A stretch of 64,000 nucleotides of DNA from Longibacter salinarum (GTDB lineage Bacteria > Bacteroidota > Rhodothermia > Rhodothermales > Salinibacteraceae): NCBI RefSeq assembly GCF_002554795.1, contig NZ_PDEQ01000002.1, positions 1 to 64,000 of the forward strand, given 5' to 3'. The notes under the pieces are model-generated. The model was not told the DNA's origin, did no database searches, and saw only the letters and a list, made by a program, of their open reading frames with translations. This document shows, piece after piece, positions 38,335 to 47,194 of the stretch. The position numbers and the translations under genes are program-made. Positions within the stretch are counted from its first letter, which is position 1, and the number at the start of each line of letters is the position of its first letter.

Positions 38335-38671
38335 TGGAGCAGTTGGTATTTGCGGGGAGTGCGAGAATCTCAGTACTAGACCCACCAGCATTGATGATCA
38401 AGCGAGGTATATGACTTTTTTAAGGTATGTGGACAACCCTGTAATGTCAATCATATCCTGTGTCATTAAACGCTCAGACATCGATGTTATGTCTAGTAAG
38501 ACACGGCTGAACGGCAAAATCGTGATCGGTTCGAGGAACGGGGGCTCGTTCTATTGCGTCGGGTTTGATACTCGTGAGTTGAATATCTGATGCCACAATT
38601 CAGGGTGTCCGCGAACATCCGGGGCGCCAGACGACACATAACATATTTGCTCGTTTACTCAAGTGAAGGCG
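38335..38671. other. Divergent intergenic region, AT-richer than its surroundings
   Basis: About 337 bp between the lipoprotein and dehydrogenase genes. It should contain both promoters. There are small imperfect inverted repeats (GAACGGGGGCTCGTTC near 38535) and a TTTTTTAAGG run, but no gene. Confidence 0.5.
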
Positions 38672-39820
38672 ATGCGCATGCTGACAATTATTTTGGCTTT
38701 GATCCTAACGGGTTGTACGAACGGTACGCCGTCCCCCGATAGCGCTGCTGTTCCTGACCCCGACGTCGTGATCGAGCGCGTGGAGTCGGAAGAAGCAACG
38801 TTCCGCGTGGTACGGCTCGTCGATGACCTTGAGCATCCGTGGGCTGTGGCGTGGCTTCCGGACGGGAGAACGCTGATTACCGAGCGACCCGGGCGTCTGC
38901 TGGTCGTCGAAGGCGACTCACTTGACGAGGTTTCGGGTTTGCCACTGATCTCTCCGCGTGGGCAGGGTGGACTGATGGATATCGCACTTCACCCGGAGTA
39001 TGAGTCGACGGAATGGATCTACTTCACGTACGTTGCCGAGACGGATGACGGTCATGGAACCGTACTCTCCAGGGCCCGAGTGGATGGCACGTCCCTGATC
39101 GATGTACAGGAGTTGTACCGGCAAACGCCCTTCGTTTCGGGAGGTCGACACTTTGGCTCGCGGATCGTTTTTCCCGGAGATGGGACGCTGCTTTTCAGCA
39201 TCGGGGATCGAGGGAAACGGGATCCTGCTCAGGACCGTGGCTCGTCGATCGGCAGCGTGATCCGGCTCACGCTCGACGGGCAGGTGCCAGACGACAACCC
39301 GTTCGTCGGCATGGAAGGCGTATTGCCGGAGATATACAGCTACGGCCACAGAAACATTCAGGGTATGGCCGTTCATCCGCAAACAGGCGACGTATGGTCT
39401 CATGAGCACGGTCCACGAGGCGGAGATGAACTCAACCTCATTCGCCGGGGCATCAATTATGGCTGGCCGGAGATCACGTACGGACGTGAGTACATGTCAA
39501 ATCGCGAGATCGGAGGGTTCGAACAGGAGGGTATGGAGCAGCCGGTCACGTACTGGGATCCGTCGATTGCACCGTCAGGGCTCGCTATTTACAATGGCGA
39601 TCGCTTCCCGAACTGGAAGGGCAACTTTTTCGTTGGCGCGCTCGCACACCAGAAGATCCAGCGTGTCGTTTTAGATGGAAGGACAGTTGTGCATCAGGAA
39701 ACGCTTCTCGAGAACGATCTGGGACGAATCCGCGACGTACGCACAGGTCCAGACGGCTATCTTTACCTTCTGACCGACGCGAGCGACGGAGGCCTTTTCC
39801 GATTGGAGCCTGTAGAGTAA
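38672..39820 (+). CDS. PQQ-dependent sugar dehydrogenase lipoprotein (YliI/aldose dehydrogenase-like)
   Basis: A 382-residue six-bladed propeller of the glucose/sorbosone dehydrogenase family. Lipobox ALILTGC anchors it in the periplasm or at the surface. Family motifs: LEHPWAVAWLPDGRTLITER, RGQGGLMDIALHPEY, RHFGSRIVFPGDGTLLFSIG, YGHRNIQGMAVHPQTGDVW, EHGPRGGDELNLIRRGINYG and WDPSIAPSGLAIYNGD. The His and Arg residues in HFGSR and EHGPRGGDE are positions that bind PQQ and Ca2+ in characterised members. It oxidises soluble aldoses; electron acceptor and substrate are not readable here. I start at ATG 38672; a GTG nine bases earlier is in frame. A strong terminator follows. Confidence 0.93.
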   Translation: MRMLTIILALILTGCTNGTPSPDSAAVPDPDVVIERVESEEATFRVVRLVDDLEHPWAVAWLPDGRTLITERPGRLLVVEGDSLDEVSGLPLISPRGQGGLMDIALHPEYESTEWIYFTYVAETDDGHGTVLSRARVDGTSLIDVQELYRQTPFVSGGRHFGSRIVFPGDGTLLFSIGDRGKRDPAQDRGSSIGSVIRLTLDGQVPDDNPFVGMEGVLPEIYSYGHRNIQGMAVHPQTGDVWSHEHGPRGGDELNLIRRGINYGWPEITYGREYMSNREIGGFEQEGMEQPVTYWDPSIAPSGLAIYNGDRFPNWKGNFFVGALAHQKIQRVVLDGRTVVHQETLLENDLGRIRDVRTGPDGYLYLLTDASDGGLFRLEPVE

Positions 39821-39863
39821 TTCATTCGTGGACGTTTCCCGACGTTGCGCGGCTATCCTGGAC

Positions 39864-39898
39864 CGGGTGATCTTCCTCGCGAAGATCACCCGTTTTCT
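39864..39898 (+). terminator. Rho-independent terminator after the sugar dehydrogenase
   Basis: CGGGTGATCTTC at 39864, loop CTCGC, GAAGATCACCCG to 39892: a perfect 12-bp stem followed by TTTTCT. It ends the dehydrogenase transcript 44 bp after the stop. Confidence 0.95.
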
Positions 39899-40553
39899 AT
39901 GGTACCGTGAGCGTTTGGCAGACCGGCCTCTGTAATACCGTTTCGACGTTAAAATGTCGGTGTCTCCGACGGCTTCGATTCGGCGGACGCCTCCCCTGAC
40001 AGAAGAACGTTTGACAACCTGTTTGGCGGATGGGTCTCGAAACGTAACGACGGGTGTTCATGCCTATCATACGTTTGACAGTGATCTTTTCGCGATGACG
40101 GAGTGGACACAGCGCGAGATCAACCGACCCAGTATTGCAAACATAGCGAGGACCGACTATCCGGAGGTCCGTACCATCGGATCGCCGAAGGCTGTCCGGC
40201 AAACAGGTTCTGAACGTATATGGTTGAAACGTTGCTCTTTCCAACTCGGAGCCACTGCGAAGACACGGGTTGGGCGATCCCGACAATATCACTCAGAAGA
40301 CGGATGAACATGTCTTTCGCTTCTAACATGAGGCCGCAGTAACTGCAACGTGTCGATAATGAGCGACGAGTTTACCGAGGAGTCACATTGATCCGTGTGG
40401 TGCACGGTATCTTCATATTGCAATCCATGTCCGTTGCATCCGGCTTCTCGGTCGGAGGTCGCTGAACATATGCGACCAACCCGTCGGCGGACCTCGGCCC
40501 CTCACCGACCGACGGCTCTTCGTCCCACATATCCACGTTCAATTATTGGAGCT
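39899..40553. other. Intergenic region with an inverted B element
   Basis: About 655 bp before the DUF4397 gene, holding B3 (40016-40209). Flanking segments resemble parts of C (AATGTCGGTGTC at about 39955 and CCCGACAAT near 40280), so B3 may sit in a decayed C copy. The remaining 340 bp should include the promoter of the DUF4397 gene. No gene seen. Confidence 0.6.
40016..40209 (-). repeat. Repeat element B3 (194 bp), opposite orientation to B1 and B2
   Basis: Left end AACCTGTTTGGCGGA and right end TCCGGCAAACAGGTT are inverted repeats with one mismatch. The reverse complement reads CAGCCTTCGGCGATCC, GGTACGGACCTCC, GTCGGTCCTCGCT and GGTTGATCTCGCG, as in B2. Preceded by TTGAC. No coding capacity. 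Confidence 0.85.
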
Positions 40554-43112
40554 ATGTTTCGATATTTGCAACAGTTCGCGTTACCGTTTGCGGTGACCGT
40601 GCTTACCCTAGCCATCGGTTTACTTGGATTTGTCGCACCTGCTCATGCACAGGATGCCCAGGTTCAAATCATTCATAACTCGCCAGATCCGGATGCATCC
40701 ACGGTCGACATCTACATTGAGGAACTGGATGGAACGCCGGTCACAGACATACAGGACGTCGACTTTCGTACGGCCACCGGCTTTCTCTCGCTCGCACCGG
40801 GCGACTACAACATCTTTGTCGCCGGGCCGCAAAGCACTGGATCTGGCGATGCGATCGTCGGACCCGTTCAGGTTACGCTCGCTGCAGGCATGAACTACAC
40901 CGTCGTGGCGAATGGCGTGCTCACGCCTGGTGACTTCAGCGATGGAGGGACAGGCAACTCGCTAGGTTTTACTCTCGATGTCGCCGCGGACGCGCGCCCT
41001 ACAGTTGACTCACAGGACGGAGATGTCGAAATTCGGGCCGTCCATGGTTCGCCCGATGCTCCGACGGTGGATGTCCTGGCCGGAGGAGCCGTATTTGTCA
41101 ACGACGCGGCATATAATGCGATTACGGGCTATGCCAATGCAGGTGCGGGCCCCGTCACGCTTGAGGTGACGCCCGGTAACGATAACAGCACGGTCGTCGC
41201 ATCCTTTGATGTCGACCTCACCGGGTTTGCGGATGAGACGCTCACGGTCGTTGCGTCCGGCTTTCTGACGCCAGGTAACCAGACGCCTTCCCCCGTCGCT
41301 CCGTTTACGTTGATCGCGGTCGATGCGGAGGGGAATGTCATCGACTTAGGCGCAGCACGCGTCCAAATCATCCATAATGCGCCGGATCCGGCTGCCGAAA
41401 CCGTCGACATCTACGTCGACGGAGAGCTGGCACCAGCGCTGGACGACTTCGCGTTTCGTAGCGCAACGCCCTTCATCGATCTGAACTCCGGCGTTCGGTC
41501 CGTTGCCGTAGCTCCGGGTAACAGCACCGGCGTGGGGGATGCTATCGCGACCTTCGATCTTCAGGTGGAAGCGAACGCCTCCCTGGCCATCATAGCAAGC
41601 GGGGTTCTTACGCCCGCCGACTTCGAGACGAACCCAGATGGAGAGGCGACCGGTTTTGAGCTACTAATTGAGGCAGGTGTTCGTGAGGTGCCAGCAACGG
41701 CTGGTAACGCTGAAGTCCTTGTCGTCCACGGTGCGCCCGACGCGCCGACCGTCGATGCGTTCGTGCCGGGAGCCGGGGTCACGCTTGCGGATGGAGCGGC
41801 ATATACCGGCATCACCGATTACACGAGCGTTCCAACCGGTACGTATCCGGTTTCGATCACCGACGATTCGCGCGCCGTAACCGTCGCTACCTTCACCGCG
41901 CCGCTCACTTCAGCCACTACGGCACTCGTTCTGGCCTCCGGGTTCTACACTCCGTACAACGATCCCGTCGGGGGGAGCGGCACGGAGCCCGCTCTCGGAC
42001 TGCTCGCCGTGTTTCCAAATGGTGATACTGCGTTGCTTCCCGTGGAGAACACGCTCTCGATTAACGAATTCCTCGCCGATCCAACGGTTACGGATGGGGG
42101 CGTTGATGCAAATGGTGACGGCACAATCGACACCGGAGATGACTTTGTCGAGATCATGAACATCTCGAGCGCCCCGGTCGACATCAGTGGCTATGAGCTA
42201 GATGACGAAGCGGGAGGTGGTGGAGCACCGTACGTCTTCCCCGCTGGAACGACGCTTGAGCCCGGCGAGGCGGCCGTCATATTCAGCGGCGGTACGCCCG
42301 CAGGCATCGCGGGCTTCGTTGATGTTGGACTTCCGGCACTGAACAACGGAGGCGACGATATCATCCTGAGAGACGACGGAGGCAACGTCTTGCAGTCGCT
42401 GACTTACCCGGTGCCGGGAGCGGTACCAGAAGCTGATGGTGTCTCCACGGCTCGCAACGTAAACGGCGTCGGAGGCTTCGCGCTGCAGGCGGACTTCGGC
42501 GTAATGACCGATGCCTCGGCTGGCATCAATAACGACAACGGCGTGCCGCTTCCGGTCGAGTTCGGCGCGTTTACGGCCTCGATCGACGGCAATGACGTCG
42601 TGCTCAACTGGACGACGCTGTCGGAGACGAATAACGCCGGCTTCGACATCCAGCAAAAATTTGCTGGCAGCGGCTTCCGGTCCGTCGGACAGGTGGAGGG
42701 GCAAGGGACGACCTCGGAGCCGACGGAGTACGCCTTCCGCGTCACAGACCTGGAGTCCGGGACCCACCAGTTCCGCCTCCGCCAGGTGGACATCGATGGA
42801 GTTGAAAGCTTCAGTTCCACGGTGACGGCGACGATCAATCTGACGGAGCGATACACGCTGTCGAGCGTCGCACCGAATCCGGTCACCTCGAAGGCAACGG
42901 CGACGCTGCAGGTGAAGACGGCGCAGCCGGTGACGGTGGAGTTGTACGATCTCCTCGGTCGGCGGGTGAGCACGCTGTTTTCCGGCTCAATGTCGGGGCA
43001 GGAGACGCGAACGCTCAGCGTTGACGCGTCCTCGCTTCCGAGTGGCGTGTACTTCCTCCGCGTACAGGGAGAGCAGTTTGACGGCGTGCAACGCTTCGTT
43101 GTCACGCGGTAG
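40554..43112 (+). CDS. T9SS cargo protein with DUF4397 repeats and a lamin-tail-like domain
   Basis: An 852-residue secreted protein from ATG 40554. Signal peptide ends GFVAPAHAQ. Four DUF4397 modules follow, each opening like VQIIHNSPDPDASTVDIYI and closing with VVANGVLTPGDF or VVASGFLTPG; modules alternate between IIHN and VHGAPDAPTVD types. A lamin-tail-like domain follows (SINEFLADPTV, VEIMNISSAPVDISGYELDD). The C-terminal ~190 residues contain the VLNWTTLSETNNAGFDIQQ module and a type A T9SS sorting domain (LSSVAPNPVTSKATATL, LYDLLGRRVSTLF, LPSGVYFLRV, FVVTR). Probably exported and attached to the cell surface, with an adhesive or binding role. The longer frame from 40395 is not leader-like. 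Confidence 0.9.
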   Translation: MFRYLQQFALPFAVTVLTLAIGLLGFVAPAHAQDAQVQIIHNSPDPDASTVDIYIEELDGTPVTDIQDVDFRTATGFLSLAPGDYNIFVAGPQSTGSGDAIVGPVQVTLAAGMNYTVVANGVLTPGDFSDGGTGNSLGFTLDVAADARPTVDSQDGDVEIRAVHGSPDAPTVDVLAGGAVFVNDAAYNAITGYANAGAGPVTLEVTPGNDNSTVVASFDVDLTGFADETLTVVASGFLTPGNQTPSPVAPFTLIAVDAEGNVIDLGAARVQIIHNAPDPAAETVDIYVDGELAPALDDFAFRSATPFIDLNSGVRSVAVAPGNSTGVGDAIATFDLQVEANASLAIIASGVLTPADFETNPDGEATGFELLIEAGVREVPATAGNAEVLVVHGAPDAPTVDAFVPGAGVTLADGAAYTGITDYTSVPTGTYPVSITDDSRAVTVATFTAPLTSATTALVLASGFYTPYNDPVGGSGTEPALGLLAVFPNGDTALLPVENTLSINEFLADPTVTDGGVDANGDGTIDTGDDFVEIMNISSAPVDISGYELDDEAGGGGAPYVFPAGTTLEPGEAAVIFSGGTPAGIAGFVDVGLPALNNGGDDIILRDDGGNVLQSLTYPVPGAVPEADGVSTARNVNGVGGFALQADFGVMTDASAGINNDNGVPLPVEFGAFTASIDGNDVVLNWTTLSETNNAGFDIQQKFAGSGFRSVGQVEGQGTTSEPTEYAFRVTDLESGTHQFRLRQVDIDGVESFSSTVTATINLTERYTLSSVAPNPVTSKATATLQVKTAQPVTVELYDLLGRRVSTLFSGSMSGQETRTLSVDASSLPSGVYFLRVQGEQFDGVQRFVVTR

Positions 43113-43581
43113 AGAGACACGAAATACAGGGCGTGAAGCCGTTGCAATAGTGAATCAGAGGGGCGGTCCCATCCGGGGCTGCCCCTTTTGTGTGCTCGAA
43201 AGGAATCTTGATCGAGTGGGGCCGTCATGCCATCGACTGGCGCTCTACGACGAGTATTCGGACGTGGGTAGAAAGTACTATTTCTGAGTACATTCGAATC
43301 TCACCCCCTCGATTCTTTGTGCCTCGATATATCGTGTATCATTACCAATCGAATACAGGCTGGATAATTCGAAACGAATGTATGTCCAGGCATGGACTGC
43401 GGAATAAGGTTAACGACAGCTTGGTGTGTATCTGTTTGAAGCACGTCAGTTTTCGACGGAGGGGAACCAAGCTGGCACGGTCCTTTCCTCTGTTTAGCTC
43501 GACACGTTGAAGCGGCAATCCCCAGATCCTGGTTCAGCGCGTCCCCCCACACCCCTTTCGTTCTAATGAAGTGACGGCACG
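43113..43581. other. Intergenic region with a terminator, no gene
   Basis: About 470 bp between the two T9SS cargo genes. The terminator at 43158-43190 is given separately. The rest is AT-richer than its neighbours and probably contains the promoter of the LamG-type gene. No supported frame. Confidence 0.6.
43158..43190 (+). terminator. Rho-independent terminator after the DUF4397 protein gene
   Basis: AGGGGC at 43159 pairs with GCCCCT at 43181 across 16 bases, extended by partial inner pairing, and TTTTG follows. It closes the transcript 46 bp after the stop. Confidence 0.8.
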
Positions 43582-44904
43582 ATGAACTGGCAACAACTGG
43601 TTGCGCTCTGGTGCGTGCTTATGATTAGTTCCGCACCAGCGACCGGCCAAAAACTGCTTACATACTACTCGTTCGATCGCCCGCCTGAAGCTGGCGTGGA
43701 TGCGGAATACCGAACGGGCGAGGTCATCGCGGACGACAGCGGAAACGGTCGCTACCTCCGAGTAACGGGTAAAGGTGTAAGCTGGACAACGGAAGGACGT
43801 CTAAATGGCGCGGTTCGGTTGACTGGTGGTCCCGGCTTTCTGAAAGATCCGAACGCCAACAAATATCTCAACGGGCTCGATGCATTTACGATTACCGTGT
43901 GGGTTCGATCGGATGAGATCCCAACAGATTCGGGTATTCTGAATACCCGGCCCCCAGACGGTAATGATCAGAACATTTCTCTTCGGTATGACGCAGAAGG
44001 CCTTTTTGGCGGAGCCCCTAACGTAATCAAGGGAGGCGTGCGTACCGTGAACGGCAAACAAGAGTATGAGAGCAGGATGTACGCGCAGGCGTCGCAGTGG
44101 CAGCACATCGCGTTGATCTACGAGAGCGGAAAGCCTCTGGTCTTGTTTATCAACGGGACCTTTGACAAGGCGACCTATTCCCCATTGAAAACGTCGGGCC
44201 CTACGGTGGGGAACGTGCATCTTCGCGTGGGAGAAGGCGCGAAACGACGCAGCGATATCTGGAACGGGGGCCTCGATGAGCTGCGAATTTACTCTGGTGT
44301 ACTATCTCCAAGGGAGGTGCGGGCGACCATGAGCCAGGAGCTTCCAGTGGAACTGTCTGGCTTTACGGCCACGTCGGACGACGACGCTGCTGTACTGCAG
44401 TGGGAGACTGTGTCGGAGACGAACAACGATGGCTTCCACATCGAGCATAGCGCGCCCGGTGCGACGACATTCAAAACGATCGGATTTCGCGCCGGTCAGG
44501 GCACGACCAGTGAAGCCACGCGATACTCGTTCGAGACGATAGATCTCGCCCCCGGACGTCATACCTTTCGACTTCGGCAGGTCGACGTAGACGGGCAGGA
44601 AACCGTATTCGACCCCGTCACCGTCGACGTTGCGATGTCGAAGCCTCTGGCCATGACAACCTACCCGAACCCGTTACGGGAGAGTGGGACGGTGCAGATC
44701 CAGGTCGAAGATGCAGCCGATGTCAGCGTGGAGGTGTTTAATCTTCTGGGACAGCGCGTCAAGACACTCCATGCTGGTCCCATTCGTCCCGGAGCACCGC
44801 TTCACCTGCGCCTTACTACAGACCAACTCCCGAGTGGGACATACTTCGTCCGCGCACGCACCGCCGGGACGACAATGACACGCCGAGTCTCGGTCGTTCG
44901 CTAA
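43582..44904 (+). CDS. Secreted LamG/concanavalin-like protein with T9SS sorting domain
   Basis: A 440-residue exported protein (leader ends SSAPATGQ). Residues about 25-225 form a LamG/laminin-G-like jelly roll (LLTYYSFDRPPEAG, GNGRYLRVTG, AFTITVWVRSDEIP, SQWQHIALIYESGKPLVLFI, NGTFDKATYS, GGLDELRIYSGVLSPREV). Residues 245-350 match the ALQWETVSETNNDGFHIEH module of the preceding T9SS gene, and the C-terminus is a type A sorting domain (TTYPNPLRESGTVQIQVED, VEVFNLLGQRVKTLH, LPSGTYFVRA, RRVSVVR). It probably binds glycans at the surface. The two proteins share their C-terminal halves but have different N-domains. Confidence 0.9.
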   Translation: MNWQQLVALWCVLMISSAPATGQKLLTYYSFDRPPEAGVDAEYRTGEVIADDSGNGRYLRVTGKGVSWTTEGRLNGAVRLTGGPGFLKDPNANKYLNGLDAFTITVWVRSDEIPTDSGILNTRPPDGNDQNISLRYDAEGLFGGAPNVIKGGVRTVNGKQEYESRMYAQASQWQHIALIYESGKPLVLFINGTFDKATYSPLKTSGPTVGNVHLRVGEGAKRRSDIWNGGLDELRIYSGVLSPREVRATMSQELPVELSGFTATSDDDAAVLQWETVSETNNDGFHIEHSAPGATTFKTIGFRAGQGTTSEATRYSFETIDLAPGRHTFRLRQVDVDGQETVFDPVTVDVAMSKPLAMTTYPNPLRESGTVQIQVEDAADVSVEVFNLLGQRVKTLHAGPIRPGAPLHLRLTTDQLPSGTYFVRARTAGTTMTRRVSVVR

Positions 44905-45562
44905 CGGCGCCGCGGTTACAGCGATGTACCGTGAAGGATGAGCTTCCTGTTCGCCCTGAGTCTGCGGCTCATTTGCCTCAAGAGCCGCTTTCGTTCATTC
45001 TGCGTATGTATAGAAATTCTGGGCATGCACCGAAAGCCGTTGAGGCGCGTCGCTTTCGGCGTAACATTCTGTTCTCTGTGACGGAAAATCCAGGGAATCG
45101 GATGACAGTCCCACGTTTCTTTCGTATACTTTCGTCGGATGGATGAATCGGGACGACGGGTGTGTCTCAACGGTTGCGGTCTGTGGCCCTGCAGCTAGAG
45201 AGCACCCGTCGTCGCTGTTTGTGCCCGCCACGCTGTTAAATCGAGGGTGCGGGATCAGATGAGAGATGTCGAAATCCCCCGCAACACCTCGTTTCCCGAT
45301 AGAGATACCTCACCGATTGTTTTCGAGCCGTCCGGAGACGAGAGACGGTTCCCGAGTGACGGGCTCCATGTGATCGGGCGGCCATCAAGCGTGCGCCCGC
45401 TGATGTTGGAACGGTGGGCTGCCGCGGGCGGTAGCGACACTAACCGGTCAAGATGTCCAGCCCTGTTCAAACTCCGCGGGGTCGCATGGCGTCACGGCCG
45501 GATTCGTACCTGTCGGCTTAATATCTGCGCCGACTGATCCATTCGATTCGCTTTCTCTGCTG
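44905..45562. other. Long intergenic region rich in inverted repeats
   Basis: About 660 bp without a supported gene. It holds the terminator at 44964, an 8-bp inverted repeat (CCGAAAGC at 45030, GCTTTCGG at 45052) and an 11-bp inverted repeat (GACGACGGGTG at 45152, CACCCGTCGTC at 45203). Small frames are present but lack domain or leader features. It may hold a structured RNA. Confidence 0.5.
44964..44993 (+). terminator. Rho-independent terminator after the LamG-type gene
   Basis: GCGGCTC at 44964, 11-base loop, GAGCCGC to 44988, followed by TTTCG. The stem is perfect and the place, 60 bp after the stop, fits. Confidence 0.75.
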
Positions 45563-46144
45563 ATGTCCACAGATTCTTCCTCCGCCGGATCGTCGACCGG
45601 CACCGCCCAATCGTCCCTGCTTCGCCGCGTTGGCCGCTTCGTCTGGGACTACTGGCACTGGCCCGTGCTGCTGGGTGCAGCCGTCTACCTCTACCTCCAG
45701 CTGATGCCACCGATTGATCTCTCGGAGCCCAGTTCGCCGGCACCGTCCGTCACAGCGCAGACGCTTGACGGAGACACATTCCGGCTATCGGATTACCGGG
45801 GCGACATTGTCGTCGTCAACGTGTGGGCAACGTGGTGTCCGCCGTGCCGCGTAGAGATGCCGGGATTTGTCGATCTGCAGGCGGAAATGAAGGAGCAAGA
45901 CGTGCAATTCATCGGCATCTCCGTCGACCGTACCGGCGACGATCTGGTTCGCGACTTCGTCACCGAGTACGAAATCAACTTTCCGACCATCCACGATCCC
46001 CGGGTGGCCGCCCGGCATTTTCCCGGGAATACGGTTCCCCGAACGTATCTCATCGATCGGGAGGGGCAGATCCGGTACGAGCATACGGGGCTCATCCTGA
46101 AGCCGGCACTGCGAGACGCAATTGAAGACCTTCTCGCCGAGTGA
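45563..46144 (+). CDS. TlpA-like membrane-anchored thiol-disulfide oxidoreductase
   Basis: A 193-residue protein with one N-terminal membrane anchor (WPVLLGAAVYLYLQLMP, residues about 35-52) and a periplasmic thioredoxin-fold domain. The active site is WCPPC in NVWATWCPPCRVEMPGFVD (Cys 92 and 95), with the cis-Pro region NTVPRTYLIDREGQI further on. The family reduces disulfides during cytochrome c maturation or in other redox relays. The Asp/Glu-rich surface fits a halophile. It is convergent with the Doc-like gene. Confidence 0.9.
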   Translation: MSTDSSSAGSSTGTAQSSLLRRVGRFVWDYWHWPVLLGAAVYLYLQLMPPIDLSEPSSPAPSVTAQTLDGDTFRLSDYRGDIVVVNVWATWCPPCRVEMPGFVDLQAEMKEQDVQFIGISVDRTGDDLVRDFVTEYEINFPTIHDPRVAARHFPGNTVPRTYLIDREGQIRYEHTGLILKPALRDAIEDLLAE

Positions 46145-46190
46145 GCTTCGGGAATAATCGTGATTACGGTATAGACGAAGCTATCGCTTC
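46145..46190. terminator. Possible shared stem-loop between convergent genes
   Basis: GCTTCG at 46145 pairs with CGAAGC at 46176, and the latter can pair instead with GCTTC at 46186. The two alternative stems lie between the TlpA-like stop and inside the 3' end of the Doc-like gene. No clear T-run, so a terminator is only probable. Confidence 0.35.
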
Positions 46191-46696
46191 TTCCAACGCT
46201 CCCGGATCCACGACGCAAGGGTTTCTGGACCATTGCTGGCGACGCCCCGAATCAGCTTGGGAATCTGAGCGTCCGGCTCGACCTCCAGCCGCCGGCCATT
46301 CAGGTCGAGAAAGACGTTCATCGCCATAAATGCGACGTGGAGATTGCAGTCGCGGTAGCCGGCATTTTTCGAAAGGGCGTACACATATGTGGACGCCAGA
46401 TCTGCGAGGTCCGGACGCTGCTCTTTCGTTGCCCACCGGTCTCGGGGCCGAGCGAGGGCCAGACTGATGAGTCCATCGGCATTGACGCCGGGAAGGCCGC
46501 CGTACGTTCGTACCAGGTCAGCGTGCATTGCATCTAGCATTGGCCGAGTGATCCACCGCGGTTCGGCACTCCCCTCTTCCCGAGTGCGTGGCTCGGAGCT
46601 GTTCGGCTCCTCCACGTTTTCGCCCAACGGGTCCGGCGGAGGACGATCTTTATCAGATGTGTCGGGCGAACGATATGATGATCCAGCGTCAGGCAT
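46181..46696 (-). CDS. Doc/Fic-fold toxin-like protein with a degenerate active site
   Basis: A 171-residue protein from ATG 46696; an in-frame ATG at 46840 would give 219 residues and bring it 10 bp from the antitoxin. The Doc fold is clear from MLDAMHADLVRTYGGLPGVN, LALARPRDRWATKEQRPDL, ADLASTYVYALSKNAGYRDC and AFMAMNVFLDLNGRRLEV. The canonical Doc/Fic motif (HxFxDxNKR) is replaced here by AGYRDCNLH at about 46337-46366: the catalytic His and the Lys/Arg are gone. Known Doc toxins phosphorylate EF-Tu; this protein should lack that activity. It follows an AbrB-like antitoxin. It may be a decayed toxin, or a repurposed binding protein. Confidence 0.75.
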   Translation of the reverse strand: MPDAGSSYRSPDTSDKDRPPPDPLGENVEEPNSSEPRTREEGSAEPRWITRPMLDAMHADLVRTYGGLPGVNADGLISLALARPRDRWATKEQRPDLADLASTYVYALSKNAGYRDCNLHVAFMAMNVFLDLNGRRLEVEPDAQIPKLIRGVASNGPETLASWIRERWKKR

Positions 46697-46850
46697 GCGG
46701 CGGAGGGCGGTGGGCAAAAGACGCGTTGTCAGCAAGACCGTCGGCCGAGAAAACCGGTGATCGGTGAGCGCCAGCGCTGGAAGCGAAGAGAGGAAGACAT
46801 CGGAAGGCCGACACAGACGTGCCCCATTGGTCGACGACATACCTCCGGGG

Positions 46851-47078
46851 TCATCCGGAAAGCGCGCGGAGAACATCGCTATATTCCGCTTTGCTTTCGT
46901 TGTAAAACGTCATCGCTTCCTCGAAATCCGCATCGAATGGGACGATGAGAATGCCGCTGGACGTTTCGATGACGTGGACACGGTCGCCCTCCTCGAGATG
47001 GCGGTGGTCGAGCATATCCTCGGGGATCGCGACCTGCAGATCGCCGTCGACGCGTTCGATGACAGAAACCGTGGGCAT
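46851..47078 (-). CDS. AbrB/MazE-type antitoxin-like DNA-binding protein
   Basis: A 75-residue protein with the swapped-hairpin AbrB motif: MPTVSVIERVDGDLQVAIPE, then DMLDHRHLEEGDRVHVIETS and the closing strand GILIVPFD. The tail (EEAMTFYNESKAEYSDVLRA) would contact the toxin, as in other AbrB-Doc or AbrB-PIN pairs. It precedes the Doc-like gene on the same strand, in normal antitoxin-first order. Such antitoxins usually repress their own operon. Confidence 0.85.
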   Translation of the reverse strand: MPTVSVIERVDGDLQVAIPEDMLDHRHLEEGDRVHVIETSSGILIVPFDADFEEAMTFYNESKAEYSDVLRALSG

Positions 47079-47194
47079 AGCAGTCGAAAGCGCGAGGCAA
47101 TGAGTGGACTGAAGGTCAACTGTAGCGGTATGGAATAGTTCGGCGCAGTGTGTACGTTTAGGCCTGCCATGTTTCTGACAAACCGCATATCGTC

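Noticed and set aside
45247-45537. A 96-residue frame before the TlpA-like gene
   Set aside because: No motif or leader and no upstream signal; the composition is like that of the non-coding gap.
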